Part shown: positions 19,015 to 29,780 of the stretch, piece by piece | Numbering within the stretch: position 1 is the stretch's first letter | Layout: every line of letters starts with the position of its first letter | Origin: Nitzschia sp. DOCU1 | Lineage: Eukaryota; Bacillariophyta; Bacillariophyceae; Bacillariales; Bacillariaceae | Reading direction: 5' to 3' | Length of the DNA stretch: 64,000 bases | Assembly: GCA_951394045.1 (NCBI GenBank) | Contig: OX595996.1 | Location: forward strand, 310,001-374,000 | Program-made: the position numbers and the translations under genes | Notes under the pieces: model-generated | The model's input: the letters and a program-made list of their open reading frames with translations, nothing else | What the model was told of the DNA's origin: nothing | Databases searched by the model: none

Positions 19015-19653
19015 TTAGAAGGCGCCTTGTTCAAATTGATGTTTGGGTTCTTGTGGCTGCTGCAGCGGAAGTACCGCGACTTCACATGCCATTCCGTTCT
19101 CTACTTTTGCTTCGTCGCCTCTTTGGTGATATTGTGGGTCGGCAAAGCTTTCGCAATTGACCGCTGCTTCCTCGACCGAAGAAGTAGCTCGGCCATTCGT
19201 CGGCACCCCAGGCTTTGCTGTATTGGCCGATTCCTTGTTGGTCTCCTCGTTCAGAGGGTGGCCGCATGGTTCGTCGGCAGTGCTGTCTTTAGTGGGGGTT
19301 GGCTCAGAATTGGCCGTAATGCTGTCCTCGACGGTAAAGATTTCATCTCGGATTCCATCGTGAATCTGGATCGACACGTTGGCGACTCCTCCGTCTTTCT
19401 TGTCGGTCCCACCACTTGTCTTTTCAGCAATGATGGAAGTGATATGTTCAATATCTTTGTCGATCGACTCTTTCTCGTACTGTGAGTTGTTGGTGTTGTA
19501 TTGGTTCTGCGTGGGTAGATTCATTGTGCTATGGGGGTAGTATTTTGGAACGTCGTCATGAAGTATTTTATGTTTTTTGTTTTTTGGTTTGGATGCATCC
19601 TTCTCGACTTCGTTGAGCGTTCTGGGAATCCGCCGGCGAAACCAATCCAACAA
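19015..19653 (-). CDS. hypothetical protein, 5' end uncertain
   Basis: An open frame of 212 codons ending at 19015, rich in E, K, N, T and S, predicted largely disordered (for example KESIDKDIEHITSIIAEKTS). At its upstream edge the frame reads VALILILLDWFRRRIPRTL, a hydrophobic segment followed by Arg residues, like the end of a membrane helix with a positive-inside border. There is no ATG before residue 44 and an in-frame TGA lies just upstream. An unseen upstream exon joined at an AG near 19674 is therefore likely. No family recognised; a chance open frame cannot be excluded. Confidence 0.4.
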   Translation of the reverse strand: MLDWFRRRIPRTLNEVEKDASKPKNKKHKILHDDVPKYYPHSTMNLPTQNQYNTNNSQYEKESIDKDIEHITSIIAEKTSGGTDKKDGGVANVSIQIHDGIRDEIFTVEDSITANSEPTPTKDSTADEPCGHPLNEETNKESANTAKPGVPTNGRATSSVEEAAVNCESFADPQYHQRGDEAKVENGMACEVAVLPLQQPQEPKHQFEQGAF

Positions 19654-19942
19654 AATGAGGATAAGTGCGACCTCTCAAATGATCTTCTTTGTCGCAGATA
19701 CCGGTACAACCTTGCCGGCCGACCGCCACGAGCTATGGACTTGGTGGACTCAAAACCAGATCGCAGGGCGACATCTCAACACACAGTTGCTACCTTGCCT
19801 CTCATCTGAAATCCAGAATCTCTCTCGAGCTACATGATATGACAACCACCTGATGCCAGCCGGAATATAATGGTTGAATGTATTATATTGCAGAATCCGT
19901 AATAATCCTCTTACAGAATGGCTAAACGATTTAGGAGACGGC

Positions 19943-21922
19943 TTAGCACATGGTGCAAGCACCAAAGCCACTACCCCTGCACGAGCAAATGTCACAATCG
20001 GCCACCAGCTCCACATTCTCTCCCCCAGCCCCAACCGACAAACGGCAAGTTCCCGAGCTGAGCGATTGGTCAAAGTCATTGTCTTCCAAAGTAAACATGA
20101 TAAGTTTCCAAAAGAATTCATGGTTGGATGGCACAGCTCCCGTCAATCGATTATCGTTGATAGTCAATTGTTCCAAACGACCATTGCCGACGTTAATGTA
20201 CGAGGAAGGCAAGGTGCCACGGAAATTATTGTGATCCAAGTGCAAGTGTCGAAGCGCAACACACCTTTCGCCAATATCATCGGGGAGTGTTCCCGTCAAT
20301 TGGTTGTGACCCAAGTCCAAATAAAAGAGCTGTCTCCAGCGAAGATTGTCCGGAATAGTTCCTGTCAGCTGATTACGGTAAAAGTTAATATAGTCTGTAG
20401 TACAACGTCAGTACAAAGAAAGAATGATGGGAGGTGTTAGAGACTATTGCGCGCCTCACGAAGGGACCCGACACGATCCACACTTACGATACGGTCGCAT
20501 TGAATCCCCGGATGCCATCGTGGCAGGGATGGATCCCCCGATCTGGTTATGTGATAGGTGGAGGGTCGTCAAGTTCCACAAATCGCCCACGAATGAGCTG
20601 ATTGTCCCGGTCAATTGATTTTGATACAAGTACAATTCTTCCAATCCCAACAATCCATACAGAGACTCGGGAATGCTGCCATGAAGATCATTTTGCGAAA
20701 TGTCCAGATGTTTCAAAGTCTTCAAGAGTCCAACTTCCGAAGGAATGGTGCCCTCCAGGCCCTGATCGCCCCATCGAAGTTCCGTGACAATGCCATTGTC
20801 ATCGCAGATCACGCCATTCCAAAGACACTCGTCCCTATTGAGCCCCGCAAAGGCGGGTGTGATGGACGACGACTGTTGCACACGACGACGGCCAGACCAA
20901 AACTCATCCATAAACGAATTCGATCCGTCCGATGGAACTTGAGAGGAAGCATCCGTCGCTCCGTCTGTGGGCGCCTGGGTTCCGAAAAACGGCGATACTG
21001 CACCCGTCGCTCCTCCAGTGGGTGCTTGGGTTCCGGGCAAAGGCGATACCGCACCCGTCGTTACTCCAGTGGGCGCTTGGGTTCCGGGCGAAGGTGCTGA
21101 ACCTTGCAAAGCAAAGTCTAGAGTCAAAAGGACAAATCGTTGCACGACCTTGTCAGGGACGGAAACGTCCAAGCTGGCCAAACCCCTAGCAGCAGCTTCG
21201 TCGGCCATCCAATCGGCCGCCAGAGTCGTTGGATCGGTAGGGTTCATGTCGTCGACAAAGACATTCTGGGTGAACAAAAATTTCAAAAGCTCCTGCCGCA
21301 AATCGACGGTAGGGGCCGCGGTGGGACTAGCAGTGGGGCTTTGTGTCGGAGAGCGGGTGGGAGCTGCAGTTGTTGGGGCGGCAATGGGGGCTTTGGTGGG
21401 AGGGACTGGAGCAACTGGAGCCACGGGCGAACCCTGTGCTGTGGGCGAAGAAGGAGCTTGTTGTGCCGTCCCGGGTGTCGAGGGAGAAATGGGAGTAAAT
21501 TGTGCCTCATCCATTTGACTTCCCATAGCAGGAGCGGTACCACCGTTGTCGCTGGTCAGCAACACCACTGTCACAACCACGGCCGCAACAACCAGCAAGC
21601 CAAGGATCAGGGCCAAGATGAAGGTAGAGCGCTTGCACTCGTTTGACGCCTTGGCATCTTTAACGGCAGCTTCCGAGCCAGCTTCTTCATCACGGTCCGC
21701 CGCAAACTTGGAGTTAAGATCCGACTTGATCATATCAATCTGGACGGGGCCTTCAATGTTGCTGTACGATTCCGGAGTGGAAACGGCTGGAGAGAGATCC
21801 TGTGTTTCAGGAGTATCATTCTTATTCTTTGCCTTGTTGTTGTCATGTGGAGTTGCAACTGGCGGGTGTTCCAGAACCGTGCTACTCGCAGGGGAATCGA
21901 TAGAATCCGACGAAATATCCAT
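19943..21922 (-). CDS. LRR receptor-like membrane protein
   Basis: Two exons: 21922-20488 and 20394-19943, intron 20487-20395 (GTAAGT...CTACAG, phase 1). The acidic cytoplasmic N-terminus of about 95 residues leads into one membrane helix (about 96-119, FILALILGLLVVAAVVVTVV). A Pro/Thr/Ala-rich stalk with three PGTQAPTG.. repeats follows. Then comes an ectodomain with the cap ECLWNGVICDDNGIVTELRW and plant-type leucine-rich repeats (LEGTIPSEVG, LHGSIPESL, QLTGTIPDN, QLTGTLPDD), closed by a Cys cluster near the C-terminus. The layout (type II anchor, stalk, LRRs, no kinase) is common among diatom LRR proteins. Likely a cell-surface or secretory-pathway receptor or adhesion protein; ligand unknown. 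Start chosen at the first ATG. Confidence 0.85.
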
Positions 21923-22655
21923 GGTTAACCTTTGGAAGGAAATGGATGGCCTCTGTTCTAATAGATGCTTTGTTCGCACTTGCTTTTACAGTTGCCGATC
22001 TGGATATCCTTCCTTGTGGAACGATCCAGGTTATTATGTATCTATGACAAAACACAAGAAGACCTCAGCAGGGAGGCTCCTGGATGGAGATTTGTGGACT
22101 GGGGGCGAAAAAAGTATTAGGAGCAATGCTGAGCGATGTTCTCGTGGAATGGATCGAACGACAAACTTAGCCAAAGACCCGCCAACTCGAGCCAATGAAC
22201 GCGCGAACGTATCGTGTGAAAACGTGGCGCAAAGATTTGGATCGTCTAAGTAGCCATAAATGTGTTTTTACGTTCATGATTGTTACATAGAAATCCCTTT
22301 CCCAATTAATTATGTCGAAATGGACTTTCAACCATTGCCGAATGTGCCCCCTCCAAGCATCGCCCGACGCTTTGAACATGCCAAATTTAGCGTTGCTGGG
22401 TTCAGTGCGAAATCTAACACATCTTTTTCACAAGACTTGCCGCCGAAAGAGTTTGAAAGCCCCACGTAAATCCGGAGTCGCCATCAAATCCACCAATCTT
22501 TCGCCGACGAACAACGGAATCATTCCTATCGATCCGCGCCACGAGTGTTCTGGTCTACAAACTTTCATTCTTGCCACCATCGGCCTTGCATAGCTTCACA
22601 GCAACTACAGTATAGACAGCAACATAGCGTATCATCGCACAAAACCCAGCAAATA
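21923..22655. other. intergenic between divergent genes
   Basis: Shared 5' flank of the LRR gene (leftward) and the small secreted protein gene (rightward). No further gene supported. Confidence 0.5.
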
Positions 22656-23060
22656 ATGACAATGGCAACTCGAACATTATCTTTATGGACGGCCGCAATC
22701 CTCCTTCTGGCATACGTTGCCGTTCCTGCCAATGCTGCCTATGATTTCTTTGATATCATGGTCGACTTGTGCGATAATCGAGAAGACGGTGCTGATGGAG
22801 TGCCCAACCTAGGCCGATGCGACACGAGTCGCTTTCCAAGTTGCAGCGGCAATGAAGAAATTTGCTACAACCGCAAACCTTCTCGTGACTTTTTTGATCC
22901 CATCAACCACGAGGCTGTGTACTACATTCAATACGATCGCGTCTTTTGTTACCCCAGCAACTGGGGAGGATGCTCCAGTTGCTCGCCGGGCCGATACTGT
23001 GCGTCCGAGAAACGATGCATTTTGGAAGAAGCGGGGTATCCTTGCGAGCGCTGGTTTTAA
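22656..23060 (+). CDS. small secreted cysteine-rich protein
   Basis: 134 aa from the first of two close ATGs (22656, 22662). A clear signal peptide (LWTAAILLLAYVAVPANA) precedes a mature part of about 105 residues with 12 cysteines. They are arranged as CDNRED, RCDTSRFPSC, NEEICYNR, FCYP, GGCSSCSPGRYC, RCILEEAGYPC. The dense, evenly placed cysteines suggest a disulphide-rich extracellular or cell-wall protein. The family is not recognised. It lies alone between the LRR gene and the aspartyl protease gene, which points the other way and ends at 23379. Confidence 0.8.
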   Translation: MTMATRTLSLWTAAILLLAYVAVPANAAYDFFDIMVDLCDNREDGADGVPNLGRCDTSRFPSCSGNEEICYNRKPSRDFFDPINHEAVYYIQYDRVFCYPSNWGGCSSCSPGRYCASEKRCILEEAGYPCERWF

Positions 23061-23378
23061 GGAACCGCAACAGCAGAAGCAACTACTACTAACTAAATGG
23101 AATGGAATGGAATGGCCGAGCGAAAGGTCGATCGGCTATTTGTTCTATAAGGTATCAGTGTGGGATTCGATTCGAGTTTGTACTACGACGTCTACTGCTC
23201 TTTTTCTGATAATCCTAAAACGGAAGCAATAGAGCGGTTTTTTGCACTTACCACTAGTTTTGCTTTGCGCAACTACTCGATTTTACCACCAGCTGCACTA
23301 GATGGCAGATTTGCATAACTCTTGTGCGATTTTATTAGTTTGTTTTATTTTCCTTATGGATCGTTCCATAACCCCTGT
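23061..23378. other. intergenic between convergent genes
   Basis: 3' flanks of two convergent genes. A short ggaat repeat lies at about 23097-23116. Nothing else seen. Confidence 0.5.
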
Positions 23379-25482
23379 CTAATTCATTCGATGCAGTGTT
23401 TGCAAATCAATTTCCACAAAGGCCTCCCGGTCCACATCCGTATAATGTTGTACTGGTGGCATTTCATCGTCGTCTCGATAGGGGGAATTGGCCTCGGCGT
23501 GTCGAATAATGGCTTCAATACGGCGTTGACGATTCACTCGTCGACGTCGCCACAACAAGAGTGCAATGGCAACAAAACCAATTCCAAAGCCCATTAACAT
23601 GGCCACGGGATCCGCCGATTCTGCTGCCGCTACAGCCTTGGAAGTGGTGCTTGTGGGGCCGTTGGCTTCACTTGCCACGTCGCCATAGTCAAAGTCCTTG
23701 TCGTTAGTGTCCGGAGTAGGAAACGTAGGTGTGGGTGCGGAAGTAGGACCGGAATCCCCAACTTCATCCTCCTCATTAACCACAGTAGCTTGACTTTGAT
23801 TTTGCCAGTGATTCCCGTGAACACTACCCAAACCAGTGCTGCCTTTGAACAAACCTTGATGGTTGGCTATATCCAAGGATTGATCAACGTGGCAGGTATC
23901 TTGAGAATTTTCCGTTGCCAATGCAAGACCCACTCGTTGATTCTGAAAGTCAAAGGCAGCATAATACTTGGTCAAAAAGACATCCCCTAGCACCCAGCCC
24001 TGTTGTGGTTGACGACAGAACCAAGGTGTGAGCTACACGCGACAATAACACCATTGTCGATTCCTATACATCGGGTAGTACTCACTGGAATTCCCTCACT
24101 TCCCACCAATCTCAACAAACAGGCTTCCCCAAAGCTCGTGTGTACTTGGAGCACCAAATCTTCCTTTTCCATTACATACGTGTGTCCATCCGCTACAAAT
24201 TCCAGGTTGAAAAAAGGTTGATCGCAATCAATAACGGCCGCATCGAAATCTCCCTGAGAACAATCCACCAATTGGGGATCTCCCGAGCTTAACATGTTAA
24301 AACACGACGCATGATTCATAGTTGCAATTTGCGCCACGATATCGGTCGGTCCGACAATATAAGACGACCCAGTATCGATCAATGCCAAATTGGATGTGGT
24401 AACAGACGTGCCACCAAATTTGACGGCTTGCAATTGAAAGTCCCAAAATCCTTCAAAGCTTTGACCGGTTTGAGTGTCGGCAAAATTTCCCAAATCATGC
24501 CATTGCAAACATCCGGCGTAGTGAAGTTGATCAACGCCTCCAAAAATAATTTGACTCGAGGCCGAAGTGGGTCGTTGATATCCCAGTTGAACATTGCCAT
24601 TGTCATCCATAGCTTGTGCCAAGGATTGTTGGGCATGAGCCGGGTAGTCGTCCTTGGGACTCAGGTAGAGAGAATACATGGCATGGTGTAAATGTCCTTC
24701 TTCTTGAAGGTTGTGCAACAAGCTGGGAAACTTGTGAGACGTTTCCTTGCTGTACGCGAGCCCCAAGACTCCTTCTTCAGCTTCACAAGTAGCAAAGTCG
24801 TGTACGCTTGTAACCTGCGCAAATACTTGTTTTGGAACTGTAATACTGCTACCCAACGACAAGACGTCCATGGCATGCTGTCCCTCGACCTGTCATCAGA
24901 AGAAGTAAAAGAGCAAGGCAGAGGATGAGAGGACTCTGTCGGTGTGCTAGCTAGATGCACGAAACGCCCTAGATGCACAGTGCACCTCTTCAGAGTAAAA
25001 GCACAGTCGTACTCGTTACGTACCCATTCTCCATCTTGATAGTGAATCTTGAAATAGTTCACATCAGGATTATCCGAGGCGAGTTCGTAGGTGGAACTCT
25101 TGGAAGAATCGTATTTTCTCCAATCTGGAAAGGCCATGCAGGTAGCATCACAGTCGTTGGAAGGGACCCAAATGTCGGACGTGCCGGTATCAAAGTGCAC
25201 CAGGAATTCCTGGGCAGGAGTCCCCACTTGAATGGGGCCACTCCACAACACTAAATGACAATTGCTCAACGAGACCGCACTCATCGACGGGTCACTGAGA
25301 GAACGGCCCTGACTCCCAGTAAGGCGCCATTGACTGGGATGAGTATAGTTAGCGATAGGACCGGACAAGCGCCGATTTCGATGATGATCATGTTGCGCCC
25401 AGACGCTGTCCATCAAGCCACTGCTGCCACCCGATCGGCTTAGCGGAATGGAGAAGGGAGTCATCATGTTATTGTTGACCAT
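23379..25482 (-). CDS. membrane-anchored pepsin-like aspartyl protease
   Basis: Three exons: 25482-24979, 24889-24086 and 23999-23379, all phase 0. Intron 2 (GTGAGT...CAACAG) is strong; intron 1 has a weak donor (GTGCAT). The 642-aa product has both catalytic motifs of family A1: VHFDTGTSDIWVPS in the N-lobe and ALIDTGSSYIVGP in the C-lobe. It also has WVLGDVFLTKYYAAFDF, typical of the end of the C-lobe. After the protease come an acidic Pro/Thr stalk, one membrane helix (MLMGFGIGFVAIALLLW) and a short basic tail, so it is a type I membrane protease. A ttttttgcag just upstream of the first ATG keeps the frame open, so a 5' exon with the signal peptide is probably missing from this model. Confidence 0.85.
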
Positions 25483-25993
25483 GATGGTGGTTGACAACAA
25501 CTGCCTGATGCGGTTGCTGCAAAAAAGAATGACAAAGTTACGCTAACTATCAGGGGGGAAAGGAATCGGATAAGGCGTCGTTCCGCACAGGGACCCCCAG
25601 CAATGGAGGCAGTGATGACTCTTCCTATCTATGCGTCCGCGCCATATTTACACTTTCGAACACCCCGTTCTCCCGCCAAATTCAAATCGCTTGCCATTCT
25701 TGTGACGCCTTGTGGATGTGCCGACTCGACAGTTTTGTATGGTGGAATCCCGTAAACGACCTCCGTCCAACAGTAAAATAGCGGTTGATTCGTTGGATTT
25801 TGCACTCTCCTCTCTCGCAAATGCCGATGATTTGAATAGAATGGTAGGAGCGTACTTTATTAGCATGTGTAAAGCGATACCTGGTAGGTTTGACCAATGC
25901 GCCGGAGGCCACGCGCGGGTGGGGGCAAGGCGGGCACGAGACTTATTCTCTCGAGTAGCACAATAGCAACATGGATGCGTGAAAGACGCCGCC
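25483..25993. other. intergenic, probable 5' exon of the protease
   Basis: Upstream flank of the aspartyl protease. A splice acceptor-like ttttttgcag is read on the minus strand just before 25522. No exon with a signal peptide could be placed with confidence. Confidence 0.35.
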
Positions 25994-26743
25994 ATGCCCA
26001 TTGGAAGTGGAAAACACAACTCTTTGGATGAGGGGAGAACTATGAGCAGGAGCAGGAATCAAGAGGCATGGAAACAGTTGTGTCATGCCTGTAAGGTATT
26101 GTCCTGCAATGAAATGGCCACGTTGCTGGGAGAAGAATCCCGCCCTGAGGAGGAATGGACGAAACCAGAAATTCGAAATCTCAGGGCCCGATTCGAAGGC
26201 AACATTCATCCGAGTCACCCAGGTGTCCTAGCTTTTCTAGAAGCCAAAAACGTTCCCGCCACAGCACTACAGCAACTGCAGTACCCGGACCATGCTAACG
26301 ATCAACGGCGACAGCGCCCAGTTGCCGCTACTGTGGAATCTGAGAAGAACGGGAAGAAACGTCAGCGCTCATCTGTCGAGGAGGACGCAGAACAACAACA
26401 ACCCAAGGTCATTCCTGCCAAAGATTCTTCCACCACAGCACTACAGCAACAACTGCAGTACCCCGAACATGTCAACAATCAACGGCGACCGCGCCCTAGT
26501 GCCCACCAGACGAAGAAACGTCAGCGCTCATCGGCCGGGGAGGTTGCAGAACAACAACAATCCGAGGTCAATCCTGTCAAAAAGAAGGTCCAACCACAGC
26601 AGCCCTCTGGGGGTGAGGCTGCCGCCGACACCACAACAATGGTTTGGGCGAAAGAATGGGGCATTCTTGGGACTATTCAAAATTTCATTTTTGGATGGGC
26701 AAACAACAACAAGAAGAAGCACCGTTCTTCTTCATCATCGTAG
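25994..26743 (+). CDS. hypothetical protein with internal repeat
   Basis: 249 aa from the ATG at 25994; the frame is open a little further upstream without another ATG. The N-terminal 70 residues look globular (QEAWKQLCHACKVLSCNEMA, RNLRARFEGN). Two diverged copies follow of TALQQ.LQYPEH.N.QRR.RP...KKRQRSS.E..AEQQQ, basic and nuclear-localisation-like. The C-terminal part, WAKEWGILGTIQNFIFGWA, is amphipathic, followed by N/K and Ser runs. No family recognised. Codon use and the intact repeat suggest a real, species-specific gene. Confidence 0.6.
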   Translation: MPIGSGKHNSLDEGRTMSRSRNQEAWKQLCHACKVLSCNEMATLLGEESRPEEEWTKPEIRNLRARFEGNIHPSHPGVLAFLEAKNVPATALQQLQYPDHANDQRRQRPVAATVESEKNGKKRQRSSVEEDAEQQQPKVIPAKDSSTTALQQQLQYPEHVNNQRRPRPSAHQTKKRQRSSAGEVAEQQQSEVNPVKKKVQPQQPSGGEAAADTTTMVWAKEWGILGTIQNFIFGWANNNKKKHRSSSSS

Positions 26744-26952
26744 AACTATGTATAGTACACCATGCTTGAAATCATACTCATCGCAGACTGCGAACGTTCT
26801 TTCGTTCATTTCATGCATGCAAACTACTCATCATTAAAACATCGTTGTCACTTCGTTATGCCCAATTAGTGCGTAATTAGATCTTTTTTCGGGCCCCACG
26901 TTTCCTGGTCTCATAACACATCTAAAAATAGAATCACCGACTCGTATTATCT

Positions 26953-28958
26953 TTAAGCTAAGACAGCCTTGGTATCCATCTTGCTATAGGTCGTAGCAGG
27001 TTCCTTCTCATCAAGATTCAATGGCTCGGCCTTGGAATCCTTCTTGATCCACCGAACCCTAATGATCTTGCGGGCCAAGGTCAGCAACACGAACACACCC
27101 AAAACGACAGACAAGGAAATAAGAATAATCCTGGCTTCGGTGCTGAGATGGAAGGCGGCTTCCTTGTGGGTAATCTTGCCACCACTTCTTCCAGAGCTGG
27201 TCTTGCTGGTAGAGCCTTGGTAATTGTAATAAGCAACCGAAGCCGTATTCAAATTGATGGAAGAATAATCACCGCCCATGAGGTAGATAATGGCACAGGC
27301 ACCGGTCATGTCTTCGTCGCCGCCATCGTTCAATTGAAGAACACTCGACTTGGTGTATGCGACTTGTCCGTTCTCCTCACTGTCATAATAATACTCGCCA
27401 TAGCTGCCATCACAAGTCGCAAGGTCAATTCCTTGTTCAATGAGTTGGCTCAACTGGTTGTCGCCTCCTTGGTTTCCTTGCATGTTCTCCAACATGGTTT
27501 GGTCCCAGAGTTGTTCCAAGGTCTGGTCATCGGCGTTGGCGCCATTCTGAGTAATTTCATAGTACTGCTGTTCCAACTCATCAAATTGCGACATCCATTC
27601 GACAATTTGGTTGGCGTTCTGAATGGCAGTCGCCCAAGACATGGGAGTGGGAGTACTAGAGCCGCCACCAAGTGGGAACGACTGGTTAAACATGCTGGCA
27701 ATGTAGTACTCGGAGTTGGCCAAAGTAGTGGCATCTTCCGTACCATAGACAGCGTTGGCATAGGACGATGCGAATTCAAAGACTGTGCAAGTGTCCTCGA
27801 GGAACAAAACGGGCTCAATCATGGATCCATCGTTATTGCACATCCATCCGGCATACAAGCGGAGTTCATCATTGCCTTCAAAGACAGCATCGGTTTGGGT
27901 ACATTCGGCAAGTTGAGCCGCCCATTCGTCAAATTGCATCTCTTCTTGCTCTTCCTGAGCGTCTTGTTCTTGAGCGTTTTGTTGAGCGTCCTCGCCCCAT
28001 CCACAGCGTGACTCGCAAACGCTGCAGCTCACCAAGACTGACGTGCTGCCGCCATTGTTGCCACCATTGTTAGAACTGATACCAAAGAGCTGACCTTCGC
28101 TAGTAGTGATTTTGGCAAATCCATAGAAGACTTGATCCTCGGCTTTGGCATCGTCCGCGACGTAGTTGCGGTCGTTCGAGTCGCCAGTCAAAAGAGAAAA
28201 GTCAAAGTACTTGTAGCTGTCCTGGTCGAGGCCTTCAATCATGAGACCGTCCTCTTGGTCCTGGTTGGCGTCTTGTTGGGCGTTTCTGTCGGAAGGAAAG
28301 GTGACGATATCATTCGGTCAGCAAAACTGGTCTCAAGACGTCAAACACAGCGCCCATAGCCAAACACAATAGCATGTACTTACGGGCAGTAGTCTTCCGA
28401 ATCCCAGCAGGCTTCACAGTAGAGCGAGCCGTAATCCTGATCCTCGCCCTGGGCTTCCTGATTCTCCTGAACCTGAGAAATGGTTTCCATGTAGGTCGCC
28501 AAGTCGATAATGTAGGTGCCTCCATCACAAGTCGACTTCGAAGAAGAACTGCTGCTCTTCAACGAGTTTCCATTAAAGGGATTGGGGAAACCGGTGTCAA
28601 TCCTGCACAGATCCAAGAGCACAAAGGACTTTTGGGCTCCAATAGTGCCGGACGAAGCCAGACTGGCCATTTCGCTGCTGGACTGGAAGATTTCGGCGGC
28701 ATCGTCGCTATAGGCAGGCAACGCCAAACAGCTCTGGACCTTGATTTCATAGAGGTACGGGTAGTCCTGATAGTTAATGGCATTCTCGTCGGGTTGCTCC
28801 AATTGGCGACTGCCGGTAAAGAGAGTGGCTTTCTCCAACAACCGCTGTTGGATCTTCGCCTTGGTGGCGCGCTTCTTACGAAGGGACGCAGATGGGGCAC
28901 GGCCCGCCGATGCGCTGGCTAGAGTAGCCGCGAAAAGAGTAAATGAAACAATCTTCAT
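26953..28958 (-). CDS. secreted/TM protein family, paralogue 1
   Basis: Exon 1 28958-28384, intron 28383-28286 (GTAAGT...CGACAG, phase 2), exon 2 28285-26953; 635 aa. A signal peptide (MKIVSFTLFAATLASASA) precedes a luminal or extracellular part with SCLALPAYSDDAAEIFQ, KSFVLLDLC, DLATYMETI, a Cys pair YCEACW at the intron, then FDFSLLTGDSND, VSCSVCESRC, AGWMCNNDG, CTVFEFASSYANAVYG, IDLATCDGSYGEYYYD and CAIIYLMGGDYSS. One membrane helix (ARIILISLSVVLGVFVLLTLA) and a basic cytoplasmic tail follow. Two more copies lie at 29781-31832 and 39790-41991 with the intron in the identical place. The family is not recognised; type I topology and many cysteines suggest a cell-surface or secretory protein. 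Confidence 0.85.
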
Positions 28959-29780
28959 GGTGATGGACAACTTTGTGGTTGCAGCATCCAATTCAATTTT
29001 TTATGTTTGAGCCGACAGGTATCCAAATCGAATGCCAAAGAATGCATTTTTGCGAACCAGGGGCACGTGTGCTGGGTGTCGCAGTTAAAACTTCGTAGGT
29101 TGGTTACTATGGAACTCGGGTGGTGCGGGCCTAGCGACCACATAGGATTTGGGTATATCTGTGTATATAAATGTTAGCGACCCCTCTTTCAGTTCAAATC
29201 GCTAAAATCCATAACATATATAATGACTATCATACAATGACGATTCCGAACGCACATGTATTTTTCCATTTAGAACAACAAAAGATAGAGCAATGCGGCG
29301 TTCGAGAGCTTTTCCGTCGCAGTATGGATCCTGAGAAAATACCATACTACGCCCCCGTCCCAATAGTATTTGTGCTACCAGGTATACCGGTATTTAGCTG
29401 GAGATCGTAGCTCGAGTACAACAAGTAGTAGTACCTGTAGTCATCGTGTAGTTTGCTCTTCAGGCGTGTTCTTCGTCCTAGTCTAGTACTATACGATACA
29501 AGAACAAGACGAGGATCGTGGCAAGAGGACGACGGCTGTCGCCGTGGTGGCTTCTTAACTCTAGTAGCGGATGCACATGCCCTTCTACTACCACGGGAGT
29601 TGTTGTGTAGTCCTCGGCTGGCCTACCTAGTAGGATCCTCTGTCTCTAGCCAGCATTTGCATGGGAGACTGCTGCTGAGAGACAAGAACGTGTGAAGAAG
29701 TACTAGCTAGTAGTATACTTAGGAGCACGATTACAAATTCGTCACTGACAACAAACCCTGCATGTGACAACAGCCCCCCA
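28959..29780. other. intergenic between paralogues 1 and 2
   Basis: Upstream flank of paralogue 1 and downstream flank of paralogue 2. A tgtatataaatg lies near 29162. No gene supported. Confidence 0.5.

Noticed and set aside
27148..28011. Long plus-strand open frame opposite paralogue 1
   Set aside because: Antisense shadow of a well-supported coding exon; hydrophobic composition is a by-product of the opposite codons.
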